Positions 42,951 to 52,594 of a stretch of 64,000 nt of DNA are shown here, one piece after another (the stretch's first letter is position 1; each line of letters begins with the position of its first letter). The DNA lies in contig NZ_BONQ01000010.1 in assembly GCF_016862795.1 (NCBI RefSeq), forward strand, positions 1 through 64,000, given 5' to 3'. The notes below the pieces were generated by a model. It saw only the letters and a program-made list of their open reading frames with translations. It was not told the origin of the DNA and ran no database searches. Source of the stretch: Dactylosporangium siamense. Lineage in GTDB: Bacteria; Actinomycetota; Actinomycetes; Mycobacteriales; Micromonosporaceae. The translations under genes and the position numbers were made by a program.

Positions 42951-44792
42951 GTGCTGCGACACACCGAGGTCGACGGCGTCCCCACCCTGCTCGCGCCGGG
43001 CTCGGGCCCGATGGTCGCCGGCCTGACGTTCCGCGTCGGCCGGGTCGACGAGGGGCTGGCCCGCACCGGCATCACGCACCTCGTCGAGCACCTGGCCCTG
43101 CACCGGCACGGTGTCGCCGACCACCACAACGGCGTCACCGGCGGCATCGTCACCCACTTCCACCTGCGGGGCGCCGAGGCCGACATCGTCCGCTCCCTCG
43201 AGCTGGTCTGTGACTCGCTGTCCGACCTGCCGGTCGAGCGCCTCGAGACGGAGAAGGCGATCCTGCGCGCCGAGGCGGCCGGCCGCGCCGACGGCGTCAC
43301 CGCGCTGCTGCCGCTGTGGCGGTACGGCGCGCAGCACTTCGGCCTGGTCAGCTACCCGGAGTGGGGCGTGGACCAGCTCAGCGCCGACGACGTGCGGGCG
43401 TGGGCGCACACCTGGTTCACCCGGGAGAACGCGGTGCTGTGGATCTCCGGCGACCGGGTGCCGGCCGGGCTGCGCCTACGGCTGCCCGGTGGCGGCCGGC
43501 GCCGGCCGGTGCCGCCCGCGGCCACGGTGCTGCCGTCGACCCCGGCGTACTTCGCCGGACCCAACGGCGGTGTCGTCTTCGACGGCCTCATGCGCCGGCA
43601 CACCGCGGGCACACTGTTCGGCGGGATGCTGGAGCGCGAGCTGCTCCGGGCGCTGCGCCAGGAGGGCGGCCTGTCCACCACGGCGAGCGCGTCCTACGAC
43701 CCGCGCGGCGACGGGTTCGCGGTCGTCACGGCGTTCGCCGACGCGCCGCCCGAACGGCAGGACGCCGTGCTCGGCGGCTTCGTGGACGTCCTGGCCGGGT
43801 TCCGGGTCGGCCGCATCGAACAGGCCGACCTCGACGCGGTCCGGGCGAAGCGCGAGGAGGCGCTGGCCCACCCGGACGTCCACGCGGGCCGGCTGTCGGG
43901 CCTCGCCACGGACCTGCTCACCGGCGAGCCCGTCCTCAGCGTGGACGAGCTGCATGCCGAGCTGCGCGCGGTCACGCTCGACGGCATCCACGACGCCGCC
44001 CTGCAGGTCACCGGCTCCGGGCTGCTGCAGGTCCCGCCGGGGCACCGCGCCGACTGGGCCGGCTTCACCGCCGCGCCGGCGACGTCGAGCGAGACGATCC
44101 CCGGCTACACGTTCCGGTCCGTGGACGGCTCCGGCGCCGCGCTCGTCCTCGGCGCCGAGGGCGTCAGCCTGGTCGAGGGCGAGCGCCGGGTCACGGTCCG
44201 GTTCCGCACCTGCGCCGCCGTCCACGCGTGGCCCGACGGCGCCCGCCAGCTGATCGGCCTGGACGGCATCACGGTGCGGATCGAGCCGACCCTGTTCGCC
44301 GCCCCGCCGGACACCGCGGCCCGCATCGACGCCGCCGTCGACCCGGCGCTGGTGGTGCGGATGCCGGCCCGCACACCCGATGCCATCCCCCGGCCGTACA
44401 CCCCGGCCCAGCCGCCGCCCACGCGGCTCTTCCCCGCCGCGTCGCCGGACCCGAACCTGGTGCTGGTCCCGGGCGCGCAGCAGGGCCTGCCGCAGCCACT
44501 GATCCAGCCGCAGGACCCGGCCGCGTTCCCGGCGGGCCGGTTCGCCGCCCGGCCCGGGCGGACCCGGCCCGGCACCGCGCAGCTGATCATCATGATCGCG
44601 ATGTTCGCCGCCGGCCTGGTGTTCCTGTCCTGTGCCGGCGTCCTCACCATCGCCTCGGTCGAGGGGATCGAACCCGGCGAGGAGGAGTTCCGCGACGTCG
44701 CCTGGTACGTGATCGTGACCATCGCCTGGACGGGCACCCTGACCCTGCTCGGCTGGGCTGGCTACCTGCTGGTCCGTCGCCTCCGCAGCTGA
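42951..44792 (+). CDS. M16-type metallopeptidase-like protein with C-terminal membrane anchor, copy 1
   Basis: A 613-aa protein. The N-terminal half has the inverted zinc motif HxxEH (H43-L-V-E46-H47, in [14 protein letters not shown]) and a downstream conserved Glu stretch ([14 protein letters not shown], about 99-112), as in pitrilysin-family peptidases. A second M16-like domain follows ([34 protein letters not shown]). A Pro-rich linker (about 455-535) leads to two transmembrane helices ([40 protein letters not shown]), which is unusual for M16. It is probably a membrane-tethered peptidase facing the cytoplasm; the substrate is unknown. GTG start 3 bp after the partner gene. Confidence 0.7.
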   Translation: MLRHTEVDGVPTLLAPGSGPMVAGLTFRVGRVDEGLARTGITHLVEHLALHRHGVADHHNGVTGGIVTHFHLRGAEADIVRSLELVCDSLSDLPVERLETEKAILRAEAAGRADGVTALLPLWRYGAQHFGLVSYPEWGVDQLSADDVRAWAHTWFTRENAVLWISGDRVPAGLRLRLPGGGRRRPVPPAATVLPSTPAYFAGPNGGVVFDGLMRRHTAGTLFGGMLERELLRALRQEGGLSTTASASYDPRGDGFAVVTAFADAPPERQDAVLGGFVDVLAGFRVGRIEQADLDAVRAKREEALAHPDVHAGRLSGLATDLLTGEPVLSVDELHAELRAVTLDGIHDAALQVTGSGLLQVPPGHRADWAGFTAAPATSSETIPGYTFRSVDGSGAALVLGAEGVSLVEGERRVTVRFRTCAAVHAWPDGARQLIGLDGITVRIEPTLFAAPPDTAARIDAAVDPALVVRMPARTPDAIPRPYTPAQPPPTRLFPAASPDPNLVLVPGAQQGLPQPLIQPQDPAAFPAGRFAARPGRTRPGTAQLIIMIAMFAAGLVFLSCAGVLTIASVEGIEPGEEEFRDVAWYVIVTIAWTGTLTLLGWAGYLLVRRLRS

Positions 44793-44797
44793 TGTGC

Positions 44798-44838
44798 GCC
44801 GTCCCGGTGCCGGCCCTGCCGGGGGACATCGGGACGGC
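44798..44838 (+). terminator. Hairpin between module copies
   Basis: GCCGTCCCG (44798-44806) pairs perfectly with CGGGACGGC (44830-44838). It separates the two copies, so each is its own transcription unit. Confidence 0.6.
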
Positions 44839-44849
44839 ATGCGCTCGCA

Positions 44850-44865
44850 TATGCTCCGCGCCGTG
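44850..44865 (+). promoter_or_regulatory. Leaderless -10 element of module copy 2
   Basis: TATGCT (44850-44855), 7 nt, then GTG (44863): the same arrangement and nearly the same sequence as at 41993-42008, although the DNA further upstream differs. Confidence 0.55.
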
Positions 44866-45804
44866 CCGTTTCAGCTGCCGGTGCCGGAGAGCCAGCCGGC
44901 CGACCTGTTCGCCGAGCTGCGCCGTCTCGCCGCCGACGCCGGCCGGGGTGACTGGGCCGCCGTGGCGGCGTTCCTCGGCGGGCTGCGGTCGCTCGACGAC
45001 CTCGCGGTGGCGTGCGGCCAGATCGAGGACAAGCTCGACGACCAGGTCCTCCAGCGGGTGCCGTACGGCGACCCGGCCTGGGCGCTGGCATACACGATGC
45101 TCGGGGTCCGCACCGTGCTGCGCGGGTGGAAGATCCGCGGGACCGGCTGGGCCCGCGACGTCACGCGGCAGCAGTGGGCGGGCTTCCACGAGCACCTCAA
45201 CCGGGCCGAGCAGATCCTCATCGACGTCACCGCCCGCGAGCCGCAGCAGGGCTACGCGTGGCTGGAGCGGATGATCATCTGCCGGGGCATCTCGCTCGGC
45301 CACGACGAGGCCCGGCGGCGGTACGACCGGCTGAGCGCGCACCACCCGTTCGCGTACATCGCCGGATATCACCTCGTGCAGCAGCTGCAGCCGAAGTGGG
45401 GCGGGTCGTGGGAGAAGGTGGCCGAGTTCGGCGCCGAGCTGCTGCGCACCGCGCCCGCGGGGTCGGTCGGGCTGCTCGCCGTCCTCGCCGGGCACATGGA
45501 GCGCTTCCAGGCGTCGGACTCCGACGTCGAAGGCACGGCGCTGCTGCGCGCCCCGGCGACCGTGGCGCAGATCCACCAGGTCGCCGACCGGACCGTCCGG
45601 CACCCCGCGTTCCAGCCCGGCTACCGGTTCTACACCGCGCACGACTACTTCGCGATGCTGTTCTCCCTCGTCGGCGACCACGCCGCCGCGGCGCCGCACT
45701 TCCGGGCACTGGCCGGGCGGCGCACCCCGCTCTGGACGTCGTACTTCGACAACCCCGGCGTCGCGTACGCGAACCTCCGGGACCGCGCGCTGGCGAGAGG
45801 TTGA
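44863..45804 (+). CDS. DUF4034-like protein, module copy 2
   Basis: A 313-aa protein, exactly the same length as copy 1 and colinear over its whole length ([51 protein letters not shown]). The lack of indels despite many substitutions implies selection on structure. It lies 4 bp before its M16-like partner. An upstream in-frame ATG at 44851 exists; the GTG is chosen from the conserved promoter spacing. Confidence 0.6.
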   Translation: MPFQLPVPESQPADLFAELRRLAADAGRGDWAAVAAFLGGLRSLDDLAVACGQIEDKLDDQVLQRVPYGDPAWALAYTMLGVRTVLRGWKIRGTGWARDVTRQQWAGFHEHLNRAEQILIDVTAREPQQGYAWLERMIICRGISLGHDEARRRYDRLSAHHPFAYIAGYHLVQQLQPKWGGSWEKVAEFGAELLRTAPAGSVGLLAVLAGHMERFQASDSDVEGTALLRAPATVAQIHQVADRTVRHPAFQPGYRFYTAHDYFAMLFSLVGDHAAAAPHFRALAGRRTPLWTSYFDNPGVAYANLRDRALARG

Positions 45805-45808
45805 TCCC

Positions 45809-47401
45809 GTGCTCCACCGCACCGACGTCGACGGCGTCCCGACGCTGCTCGCGCCGAGCTCCGGCCCGATGACCGCCGGGCTGACCTTCCGGGTCGGCCT
45901 GGCCGACGAGGGCGCCGCCCGCATCGGCATCACGCACCTCGTCGAGCATCTCGCGCTGCACCGGCACGGCGTCGCCGACTACCACTACAACGGCGCCACC
46001 GGCAGCGTCGTCACGCATTTCCACATGGAGGGCAGCGAGCGCGACATCGTCACGTACCTGGAGATGGTCTGCGACTCCCTCGCCGACCTGCCGGTGCAGC
46101 GGCTGGAGACCGAGAAGGCGATCCTGCGCACCGAGGCGGCCGGGCGCGGCGGCGGCGTCAACCGGATGCTGCCGATGTGGCGGCACGGCGCCCAGCACTA
46201 CGGCCTGGTCGGCTACCCCGAGTGGGGCATCGACCGACTCGGCCCCGACGACGTGCGGGCCTGGGCGAACGCCTGGTTCACCCGCGCGAACGCGGTGCTG
46301 TGGATCTCCGGCGACCGGGTCCCGCCGGGCCTGCGGCTGCGCCTGCCGGCCGGGACGCTCCGCCCGGTGCCGGTCGCCTCGACGGTGCTGCCGGCGACAC
46401 CGGCCTACTTCACCGGCGCCGGCGGCGGCGTGGTCTTCGACGGCGTCATGCGCCGGCACGTGGCCGGTTCGGTGTTCGCCCTGATGCTGGAGCGGGAGCT
46501 GTTCCGGTCGCTGCGGCAGGAGAGCGGCCTGTCCTACGCGGCGAGCGCCTCCTACGACCCGCGTGGCGACGGCATGGCGGTCGTCACCGCGTTCGCCGAC
46601 GCGCTGCCGGAGAAGCAGCGCGCGGTCGTCGGCGGTTTCGTCGACGTCCTCGCCGGGTTCCGGGTCGGCCGGATCTCCCAGACCGAGCTCGACGCGGTCC
46701 GCGCGAAACGCGACGAGGCGCTGCGCCATCCCGACGCGCCCGCGGGCCGGCTGCCGGGCCTGGCCACCGACCTGCTCACCGGCGCACGGCTGCGCACCCT
46801 CGACGAGCTGCGCGCCCAGCTCTACGCCGTCGCCCTCGCCGACGTGCACGGCGCCGCCCTGCAGGTCCTCGACTCGGGACTGCTGCAGGTGCCGCCGGGC
46901 AGCCGGGCCGACTGGGCCGGGTTCGCGGCGGCGCCGACGACGTCGACGGACGCGATCCCCGGGCACACGTACCGGGCGGTCGACGGCTCCGGGGCTTCGC
47001 TCGTCCTCGGCGCGGACGGGGTCAGCATCGTCGAGGGCGAGTGCCGGGCGACGGTCCGCTACCGCTCCTGCGCGGTGATGCACGCGTGGCCGGACGGCGC
47101 GCGGCAGCTGGTCGGCCTGGACGGGATCGCGGTGATGATCGAGCCGGCGCTGTTCGCCGCGCCCGCGGACACCGCCGCCCGCATCGACCGGTCCGTGGAT
47201 CCGTCGATCGTCCTGCCGATGCCGGCCCGCAACCCGAACGACATCCCCCGCCCGTCGACGGCACCTGCCACCGGCACGTTCCCGCCGTCAACCGCGACGG
47301 TTCCGGCCCCCACCGGAGGGTTCCCGCCGGCGACCGGCGGGATCCCGCGGACCATCACGGTGCTCCCGCCCGATGGTTCGTTCCCGCCCGCCGGCCGCTG
47401 A
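45809..47401 (+). CDS. M16-type metallopeptidase-like protein, soluble form, copy 2
   Basis: A 530-aa paralogue of the 42951 product: HLVEH at 43-47 and TEKAILRTEAAGR retained, second domain LERELFRSLRQESGLSYAAS. The colinearity ends in the linker. Instead of two membrane helices it ends in a Pro/Thr-rich tail with FPP repeats (GTFPPSTATVPAPTGGFPP). So the pair provides one membrane-anchored and one soluble form. M16 enzymes often work as heterodimers of related subunits, which is a plausible reading here (inference). The zinc site appears intact in both. Confidence 0.7.
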   Translation: MLHRTDVDGVPTLLAPSSGPMTAGLTFRVGLADEGAARIGITHLVEHLALHRHGVADYHYNGATGSVVTHFHMEGSERDIVTYLEMVCDSLADLPVQRLETEKAILRTEAAGRGGGVNRMLPMWRHGAQHYGLVGYPEWGIDRLGPDDVRAWANAWFTRANAVLWISGDRVPPGLRLRLPAGTLRPVPVASTVLPATPAYFTGAGGGVVFDGVMRRHVAGSVFALMLERELFRSLRQESGLSYAASASYDPRGDGMAVVTAFADALPEKQRAVVGGFVDVLAGFRVGRISQTELDAVRAKRDEALRHPDAPAGRLPGLATDLLTGARLRTLDELRAQLYAVALADVHGAALQVLDSGLLQVPPGSRADWAGFAAAPTTSTDAIPGHTYRAVDGSGASLVLGADGVSIVEGECRATVRYRSCAVMHAWPDGARQLVGLDGIAVMIEPALFAAPADTAARIDRSVDPSIVLPMPARNPNDIPRPSTAPATGTFPPSTATVPAPTGGFPPATGGIPRTITVLPPDGSFPPAGR

Positions 47402-47410
47402 TCGACGAAC

Positions 47411-47440
47411 GGCCCGAGCCCGTAGCGGCGGGCCCGGGCC
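47411..47440. terminator. Bidirectional hairpin between convergent genes
   Basis: GGCCCGAGCCCG and CGGGCCCGGGCC form a 12-bp stem with one mismatch and a 6-nt loop, 9 bp past the stop of the plus-strand gene and 8 bp before that of the amylase. Confidence 0.65.
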
Positions 47441-47448
47441 CGGTGCGG

Positions 47449-49545
47449 CTACTTCCAGGTGGCGTTGACGGTCTGGTTGGCGGTGCCGGTGCTCAGGGTG
47501 CGGTTGGCGCCGCTCTCCCAGGTCACGTTGCCCGAGCCGTCCTTCTTGATGAACTTGTACTCCACGGCGGTGTTGGACGGCAGCGTGACCGTGCCGGACC
47601 AGACGGGGTAGTTCGCCGAGGACAAGGCGATCGCGTTCGCCGTGTTCCAGGAGCCCAGTGCCGGGATCGAGCCGATCACGTACACGTTCTGGCCGAGGAC
47701 CGTGGTGACGGTGGCGTTGAAGGTCACCGCCGGGTTCATCGTCGAGGAGCCGTTCCAGGTGGTGTTGATGGTCCCGGTGCCGTTGGCCGGGACCGTGTAG
47801 GTGTGGTTGCTGCCCGGCTCCCAGGTGACGTTGCCGGCGCCGTCCTTGGCGATGAACTTGTACTCCACCGCGGTGCTCGCCGGCAGGGTGACCGTCTTCG
47901 TCCAGTTCGAGCCGGCGGCGGTCATCGGGATGGCGTTCGCGGTGTTCCACGAGCCCAGCGCCGCCACGGAGCCGACCAGGTAGATCGGGTTGCCGGTGGG
48001 CGCGCCGCTGACGGTGAAGGCGACCCCGGCCGGGTTCGGCGACGAGGTGGACGGCGTCGGGGACGGGGTGCCGCCGGTGACGCGGGCGTTGACGTGGATC
48101 GCGACGGCGTCCTTGGCGTTCGCGCCGACGATCACCTGGCCGGAGCCGTTGACGGTGACGGTCGGGCCGCTGCACGTGGACGTGCCGGCCGTGTAGTCGC
48201 CGTGGATGACGTCGCAGTACACGCCCGCCGGCAGGCCGGTGCTGAAGGTGCGGGACGCGACCGAGCCGCCGCCGTTGTTGATGAGGGTCCAGCCGTTGGC
48301 GCCGCGGGAGAACGCGATCGCGTTGGCGCCGTCGCTCCACCAGTTGCCGACGGTCGTGTTGGCCTTGGTGGCGTTGTGGAAGCCGACCATGTTGCGGATC
48401 GAGCGCTGCCGGTGCTGGCACTCCCAGCCGCTGCCGCAGCTGACGGCGCTGACGTAACCGTTACCGTCGGCCGGCGGGGAGGCGTCGGTGTTGGAGAAGG
48501 TGAAGGAGCTCATGACGTTGGGGGTGCCGTAGTTCCAGGCCAGCATGAAGACGGTGGCGAGGGTGTCGGTGCTGCCGTTCTTGTAGCTGAGCGTGGAGCC
48601 GTTGCGCTCGGTGTCGTGGTTGGACACGAACGCGGTCGCCTTGTCCGTGGGCCGCAGGCCCCAGCTGGTGCCGAACGTCTGCAGGTTGGCGATGTTGCCC
48701 TGGAACTGGCTCTTGAGGTTGGTCGCGTAGTTGAACTCCAGGACGCCGCCGATGCCCTCGTAGGCGGCCATGGACAGGTTGCCGGTGCCGCCGGGCATGA
48801 CCTCCTGCGTCCAGTACACGTTCTGGTTCGTCAGCTTGCCCTTGATGGCGGCCAGGTCGGCCTGGGCCATGTGCTTGGCCGCGTCGATGCGGAAGCCGTC
48901 GACGCCGACGCTGATCAGGTTGTTCAGGTACCCGGCGATCTTCGTTCGCACGTAATCGGTTTCGGTGGCCAGGTCGGACAGGCCGACCAGCTGGCAGTTC
49001 CACACCTCGGTCTGGTTGTTCCAGTCGTGGATCTGGTTGTCCGACTGGGGGCAGGCGCCGCCGTTGTGGTGGAAGTCGTTGTACCCGTAGCCCGCGCTCG
49101 GGTAGCTGTAGTTGTTCGTGAACGACGCCGGGCCGTACGCGGTCGTCGACGTCTGGTTGGCGCCGGTCATGTGGTTGATGACGGCGTCGACGTACACCTT
49201 CACACCGGCCGCATGGCAGGTGCTGACCATCGAGGCGAACTGGGCCGCGGTGCCCATGCGGCTGTTCAGGTCGTAGGCGGCCGGCTGATAGATGTCCCAC
49301 CACGGGTGACCGGCGACGCTGATCGAGTCCTCCGGCGGGGCGACCTGCACGGCACCGTAACCGGCCGGTCCGAGCACGTTGGTGCACTCGGAGGCGATGG
49401 AGTTCCACGGCCACGACCACAGGTTGGCGATGACGTCGTCGGACGCGACGGACGCGTCGGCGGAGCGGTCGGCGGACAGCAACGGGTAGGCGAGCGCGCC
49501 GGACAGGGCGAGCGCGACCGCGCCGATACTCAGAGCACGTTTCAC
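47449..49545 (-). CDS. Secreted alpha-amylase with two starch-binding CBM20 domains
   Basis: A 698-aa protein. Signal peptide, then a Streptomyces-type GH13 barrel (NLWSWPWNSIASECTNVLGP). Catalytic regions are GFRIDAAKHM (nucleophile Asp), YWTQEVMPGG (Glu) and FVSNHDTERN (Asp). A C-domain and a Pro/Thr/Ser linker (PSPTPSTSSPNP) precede two CBM20 modules (NPIYLVGSVAALGSWNTANA...; QNVYVIGSIPALGSWNTANA...). It degrades raw starch outside the cell. The GTG at 49545 has GAGGAG 8 bases upstream. It lies 32 bp after the 49578-52520 gene and is probably co-transcribed with it. Confidence 0.93.
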   Translation of the reverse strand: MKRALSIGAVALALSGALAYPLLSADRSADASVASDDVIANLWSWPWNSIASECTNVLGPAGYGAVQVAPPEDSISVAGHPWWDIYQPAAYDLNSRMGTAAQFASMVSTCHAAGVKVYVDAVINHMTGANQTSTTAYGPASFTNNYSYPSAGYGYNDFHHNGGACPQSDNQIHDWNNQTEVWNCQLVGLSDLATETDYVRTKIAGYLNNLISVGVDGFRIDAAKHMAQADLAAIKGKLTNQNVYWTQEVMPGGTGNLSMAAYEGIGGVLEFNYATNLKSQFQGNIANLQTFGTSWGLRPTDKATAFVSNHDTERNGSTLSYKNGSTDTLATVFMLAWNYGTPNVMSSFTFSNTDASPPADGNGYVSAVSCGSGWECQHRQRSIRNMVGFHNATKANTTVGNWWSDGANAIAFSRGANGWTLINNGGGSVASRTFSTGLPAGVYCDVIHGDYTAGTSTCSGPTVTVNGSGQVIVGANAKDAVAIHVNARVTGGTPSPTPSTSSPNPAGVAFTVSGAPTGNPIYLVGSVAALGSWNTANAIPMTAAGSNWTKTVTLPASTAVEYKFIAKDGAGNVTWEPGSNHTYTVPANGTGTINTTWNGSSTMNPAVTFNATVTTVLGQNVYVIGSIPALGSWNTANAIALSSANYPVWSGTVTLPSNTAVEYKFIKKDGSGNVTWESGANRTLSTGTANQTVNATWK

Positions 49546-49577
49546 GGGGTGTCTCCTCAGAATCAAACGGAGGCAGG

Positions 49578-52520
49578 TCAGCGGAGGTAGGGGCCGGCGG
49601 TGCCGACCTTGCCCGGCGCGGGGTTGCCGGGCAGCGACAGCACGTAGACGCGCATGGCGCCCTTGGCGGTCACGGTGGCGGTGAGGGTGCCGTTGGCGAC
49701 GGTCTGCACGTCACCGGTGACGGCGTCGGTGTACGTGCCGTTGGGGATACCGGTGAACGTGGCGGTGCTGGAGACGGCGACGAGGACGAAGCTGTCCACG
49801 CTGCCGGCGGTGTAGCGGCGCTTGTAGGCGATGCCGCCGGAGACGCCCGCGGTGGAGTACTGCCCCATCTGCAGTGCCGGCACCGCGCGGCGGATCTGGT
49901 TGAGCCGTTGGACGTGCTGCACGAGCGGTTTCTGCAGCGTGGTGGCGACCGCGCCGCTGGCGCTGCTGACGGTGCCGTAGCCGGACGCGACGACGGAACC
50001 CTCCACATAGGAGCCGAAGTAGGCGCGGCCGGTGTTGGCCAGGGGGCAGGTCGGGCCGCAGTCGATCTGCTTGCCGGCCTGGAACTCGACCTCCGAGCCG
50101 TAGTAGAGGACGGGGACGCCGCGGAACGTCCACATCAGATCCAGGTTCTCGGCCCACGCGTCCGTGCCGCCGGCGTAGCGGGTCGAGGACTTGTTGGGGC
50201 CGTAGTCGTGCGAGTCCACGTACACGGCGTTGTACGTGGCGTCGTTGACGCTGTCGTCGGAGTCCTTGCCGTTGTTGAAGGCGTTGGCGGCGTCACCGAA
50301 GTTCATGTGCATCCGCATGTCGATGATGTTCATGCCGGAGAACTGGCTGTGGTCCGGCGCGTGGTAGTCGTTGCCCTGCAGGAACGCGTTGGTGGAGGTG
50401 GGCTGGTTCCCGGTGCCCTGCAGGTTCTCGTAGTTGAACTGCTCCAGGGCCGCGGTGGTGTCGTCGGCGCTGTACGTGCGCCGTTCCTTCCAGGTGTAGA
50501 ACTGCGCGGAGTGGTTGACGGAGCCGCGGTTCCACTTGTCGTTGACGAACGCGGCGACCTCGCCGAAGACGTAGAAGTCGTTCGCCTTCGCCGCGCCGTA
50601 CTTCTGGGTCAGGTGCTGCTGCAGGGCCGGCAGGAACCGCCGGTTCCAGGTGACCCGCGGGATGTGCACGGCGGTGTCGATCCGGAACCCGTCGACGCCC
50701 ATGTCGATGTAGGAGTTGTACGCGTCGATGAGGTACTGCTGCACCACCGGGTTCTCGGTGTTGAAGTCGGCGAGGTCGTCGTGCAGCCAGCAGGAGCGGG
50801 CGTCCTCACCCTCCCAGTTGCCGATCCAGCACTGGTGGTAGAGCGAGGCGGGGAACATCTTCGCCGTCGGGCTCGGCCACTGGCAGTGGTGGTTGGCGTA
50901 TCCCTCGGGGCTGAACGTCCCGTTGGTCGCGCCGTAGTTGGGGCAGGTGTTGCCGGCCGGTGCGGTGCTCGACCACAGGTCGCCGTTGTAGGCGCGCCCG
51001 AGCGCGTTCTCGTTCAGCGGGTTGTAGGTCGCGCCGGCGACCTTCTCGCTGTACATCCAGTCCCACTGCCCGTCCCGGGCGCCCCACACGGTCGGCACGT
51101 ACAGGCCGTTCGCTCCCCACCGGGAGCTGTGGTTGTAGACCACGTCCTGGTAGATCTTCAGGCCCTTGGCGTGCGCGGAATTGATCAGGTCCTGGTAGCT
51201 GGCACCCGGTGACTCGAGGCGCGGGTCGACGCGGAAGAAGTCCCAGCCGTGGTAGCCGTGGTAGTCGTAGTCGGACCGGTTGAGCACGACCGGCGTGATC
51301 CAGACGGCGGAGAAGCCCAGGCCCTTGATGTAGTCGAGCTTGTCGACGAGGCCCTTGAAGTCGCCGCGGAACATCGGGTCGTTGTTGGCGGCGTTGCCGG
51401 ACTTCACGTGCTGGCTGCCGCCGCGGTCGTTGGCCGGGTCACCGTCGTAGAACCGGGCGGTGAGGACGAAGTAGATGCTCTCCTTGCGTGGGTCGCCGCC
51501 GAGCATCGACCCGCCGGCGGGCAGCGGCGGCGCGTCGCCGGTCGTGGCGGTGACGGTGTTCGACGGGCCGGAGACGTTGCCGGCGGCGTCGACGGCTTTC
51601 ACGGTGTACGTGTAGGTGGTGCGCGGCGCGAGCCCGGCGTCGATGTAGCCGTTCGCCGCGCTCGTCAGCTGGACCGGTCCCGGGGTGCGGGCGATCTGGT
51701 AGCCGGTGACGCCGCGGTCGTCGGTCGAGGCGGTCCAGGCGAGGGTCACGGTGATGTGGTCGGCGGTCGCGGTGAGCCCGCCGGGGACGCTCGGCGGGGT
51801 GGTGTCGGGCGGGACCGCGGCGCACGGGTCGGTCGCGCCGCCGGTGACGACCCCGCCGGCGACCTTGGACGTGCCGGCGGTGAGGCGGTAGTTGGCGCCG
51901 TTGTTGTTGTCCCAGGTGCCGGATCCGTTGTTGAACACCGCCTGCAGGCCGGTGGCGGCGCCGAGCGCGACGGTCTTCTTCACCCAGCCGGCGCAGGCGG
52001 TCTCGTTCATCGCCACACCGGGCACGGCCGTCCACGCCTCGCCGGTCGGCGCGTAGTGGAGGTTCACCACCGGCCAGCTCTTCCCGGCGGTGGAGTAGAA
52101 GACGGTGGCGGTGTTGCCGGTGGGCGGCGGCGTGGTCGGCGTCGGCTGGCCACCGCAGGGGTTGCCGGTGCCCGCGACCCCACCGGAGACGGTGACGTCG
52201 CCGCTGCCGAGCGAGTAGTTGCGGCCCGAGTTGTTGTCCCACGTGCCGGAGCCGTTGTTGAACACCACCTGCAGGCCGGTCGCGGAGCCGAGGTCGATCG
52301 TCCTGCTGTACCAGCCGGCGCAGGCGGTCGACATCGCGACGCCCGGCACCGCGGTCCACGCGCCGCCGTTGGGCGCGTAGTGGATGTTCACGGTCGTCCA
52401 GGCGGCGGTGGGCTTGTAGTAGACGGTCACGGTGGTGCCCGCGGCGGCGAGGGCGGGGACGACGAGCAGGGACGCCAGCAGCGTCAGGACAGCGAGCAAC
52501 AGAGTTCTGCTACGGGACAC
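49578..52520 (-). CDS. Large secreted GH13 amylolytic enzyme with two CBM25/26-type domains and FnIII
   Basis: A 980-aa protein. Signal peptide 1-27; two starch-binding modules of CBM25/26 type (about 29-120 and 137-228, each with VNIHYAP and NGSGTWDNN motifs). An FnIII domain follows (about 242-328), then a GH13 barrel from about 345 (YFVLTARFYDGDPANDRGGS; GFRIDTAVHI; FYVFGEVAAF; VYVDSHDYGP) and a C-terminal beta domain. It is an alpha-amylase/maltogenic or pullulanase-like enzyme; specificity is uncertain. The GTG at 52520 has AAGGAG 7 bases upstream, against the upstream ATG at 52541 with no ribosome site. Confidence 0.88.
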   Translation of the reverse strand: MSRSRTLLLAVLTLLASLLVVPALAAAGTTVTVYYKPTAAWTTVNIHYAPNGGAWTAVPGVAMSTACAGWYSRTIDLGSATGLQVVFNNGSGTWDNNSGRNYSLGSGDVTVSGGVAGTGNPCGGQPTPTTPPPTGNTATVFYSTAGKSWPVVNLHYAPTGEAWTAVPGVAMNETACAGWVKKTVALGAATGLQAVFNNGSGTWDNNNGANYRLTAGTSKVAGGVVTGGATDPCAAVPPDTTPPSVPGGLTATADHITVTLAWTASTDDRGVTGYQIARTPGPVQLTSAANGYIDAGLAPRTTYTYTVKAVDAAGNVSGPSNTVTATTGDAPPLPAGGSMLGGDPRKESIYFVLTARFYDGDPANDRGGSQHVKSGNAANNDPMFRGDFKGLVDKLDYIKGLGFSAVWITPVVLNRSDYDYHGYHGWDFFRVDPRLESPGASYQDLINSAHAKGLKIYQDVVYNHSSRWGANGLYVPTVWGARDGQWDWMYSEKVAGATYNPLNENALGRAYNGDLWSSTAPAGNTCPNYGATNGTFSPEGYANHHCQWPSPTAKMFPASLYHQCWIGNWEGEDARSCWLHDDLADFNTENPVVQQYLIDAYNSYIDMGVDGFRIDTAVHIPRVTWNRRFLPALQQHLTQKYGAAKANDFYVFGEVAAFVNDKWNRGSVNHSAQFYTWKERRTYSADDTTAALEQFNYENLQGTGNQPTSTNAFLQGNDYHAPDHSQFSGMNIIDMRMHMNFGDAANAFNNGKDSDDSVNDATYNAVYVDSHDYGPNKSSTRYAGGTDAWAENLDLMWTFRGVPVLYYGSEVEFQAGKQIDCGPTCPLANTGRAYFGSYVEGSVVASGYGTVSSASGAVATTLQKPLVQHVQRLNQIRRAVPALQMGQYSTAGVSGGIAYKRRYTAGSVDSFVLVAVSSTATFTGIPNGTYTDAVTGDVQTVANGTLTATVTAKGAMRVYVLSLPGNPAPGKVGTAGPYLR

Positions 52521-52594
52521 GGGGGTGCTCCTTGCGTGCATCGAAGACAGCCTGGCGGGGCGTGCAGCGCGTGGAGGAAGACTGATCTGGCCGA

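Noticed and set aside
40194-43409. A 1,071-codon minus-strand open frame
   Set aside because: Antisense to the LacI, GH13 and module genes; composition is non-protein-like.
46177-49590. A 1,137-codon plus-strand open frame
   Set aside because: It lies out of frame in the M16-like gene and antisense to the alpha-amylase; both real genes have clear domains.
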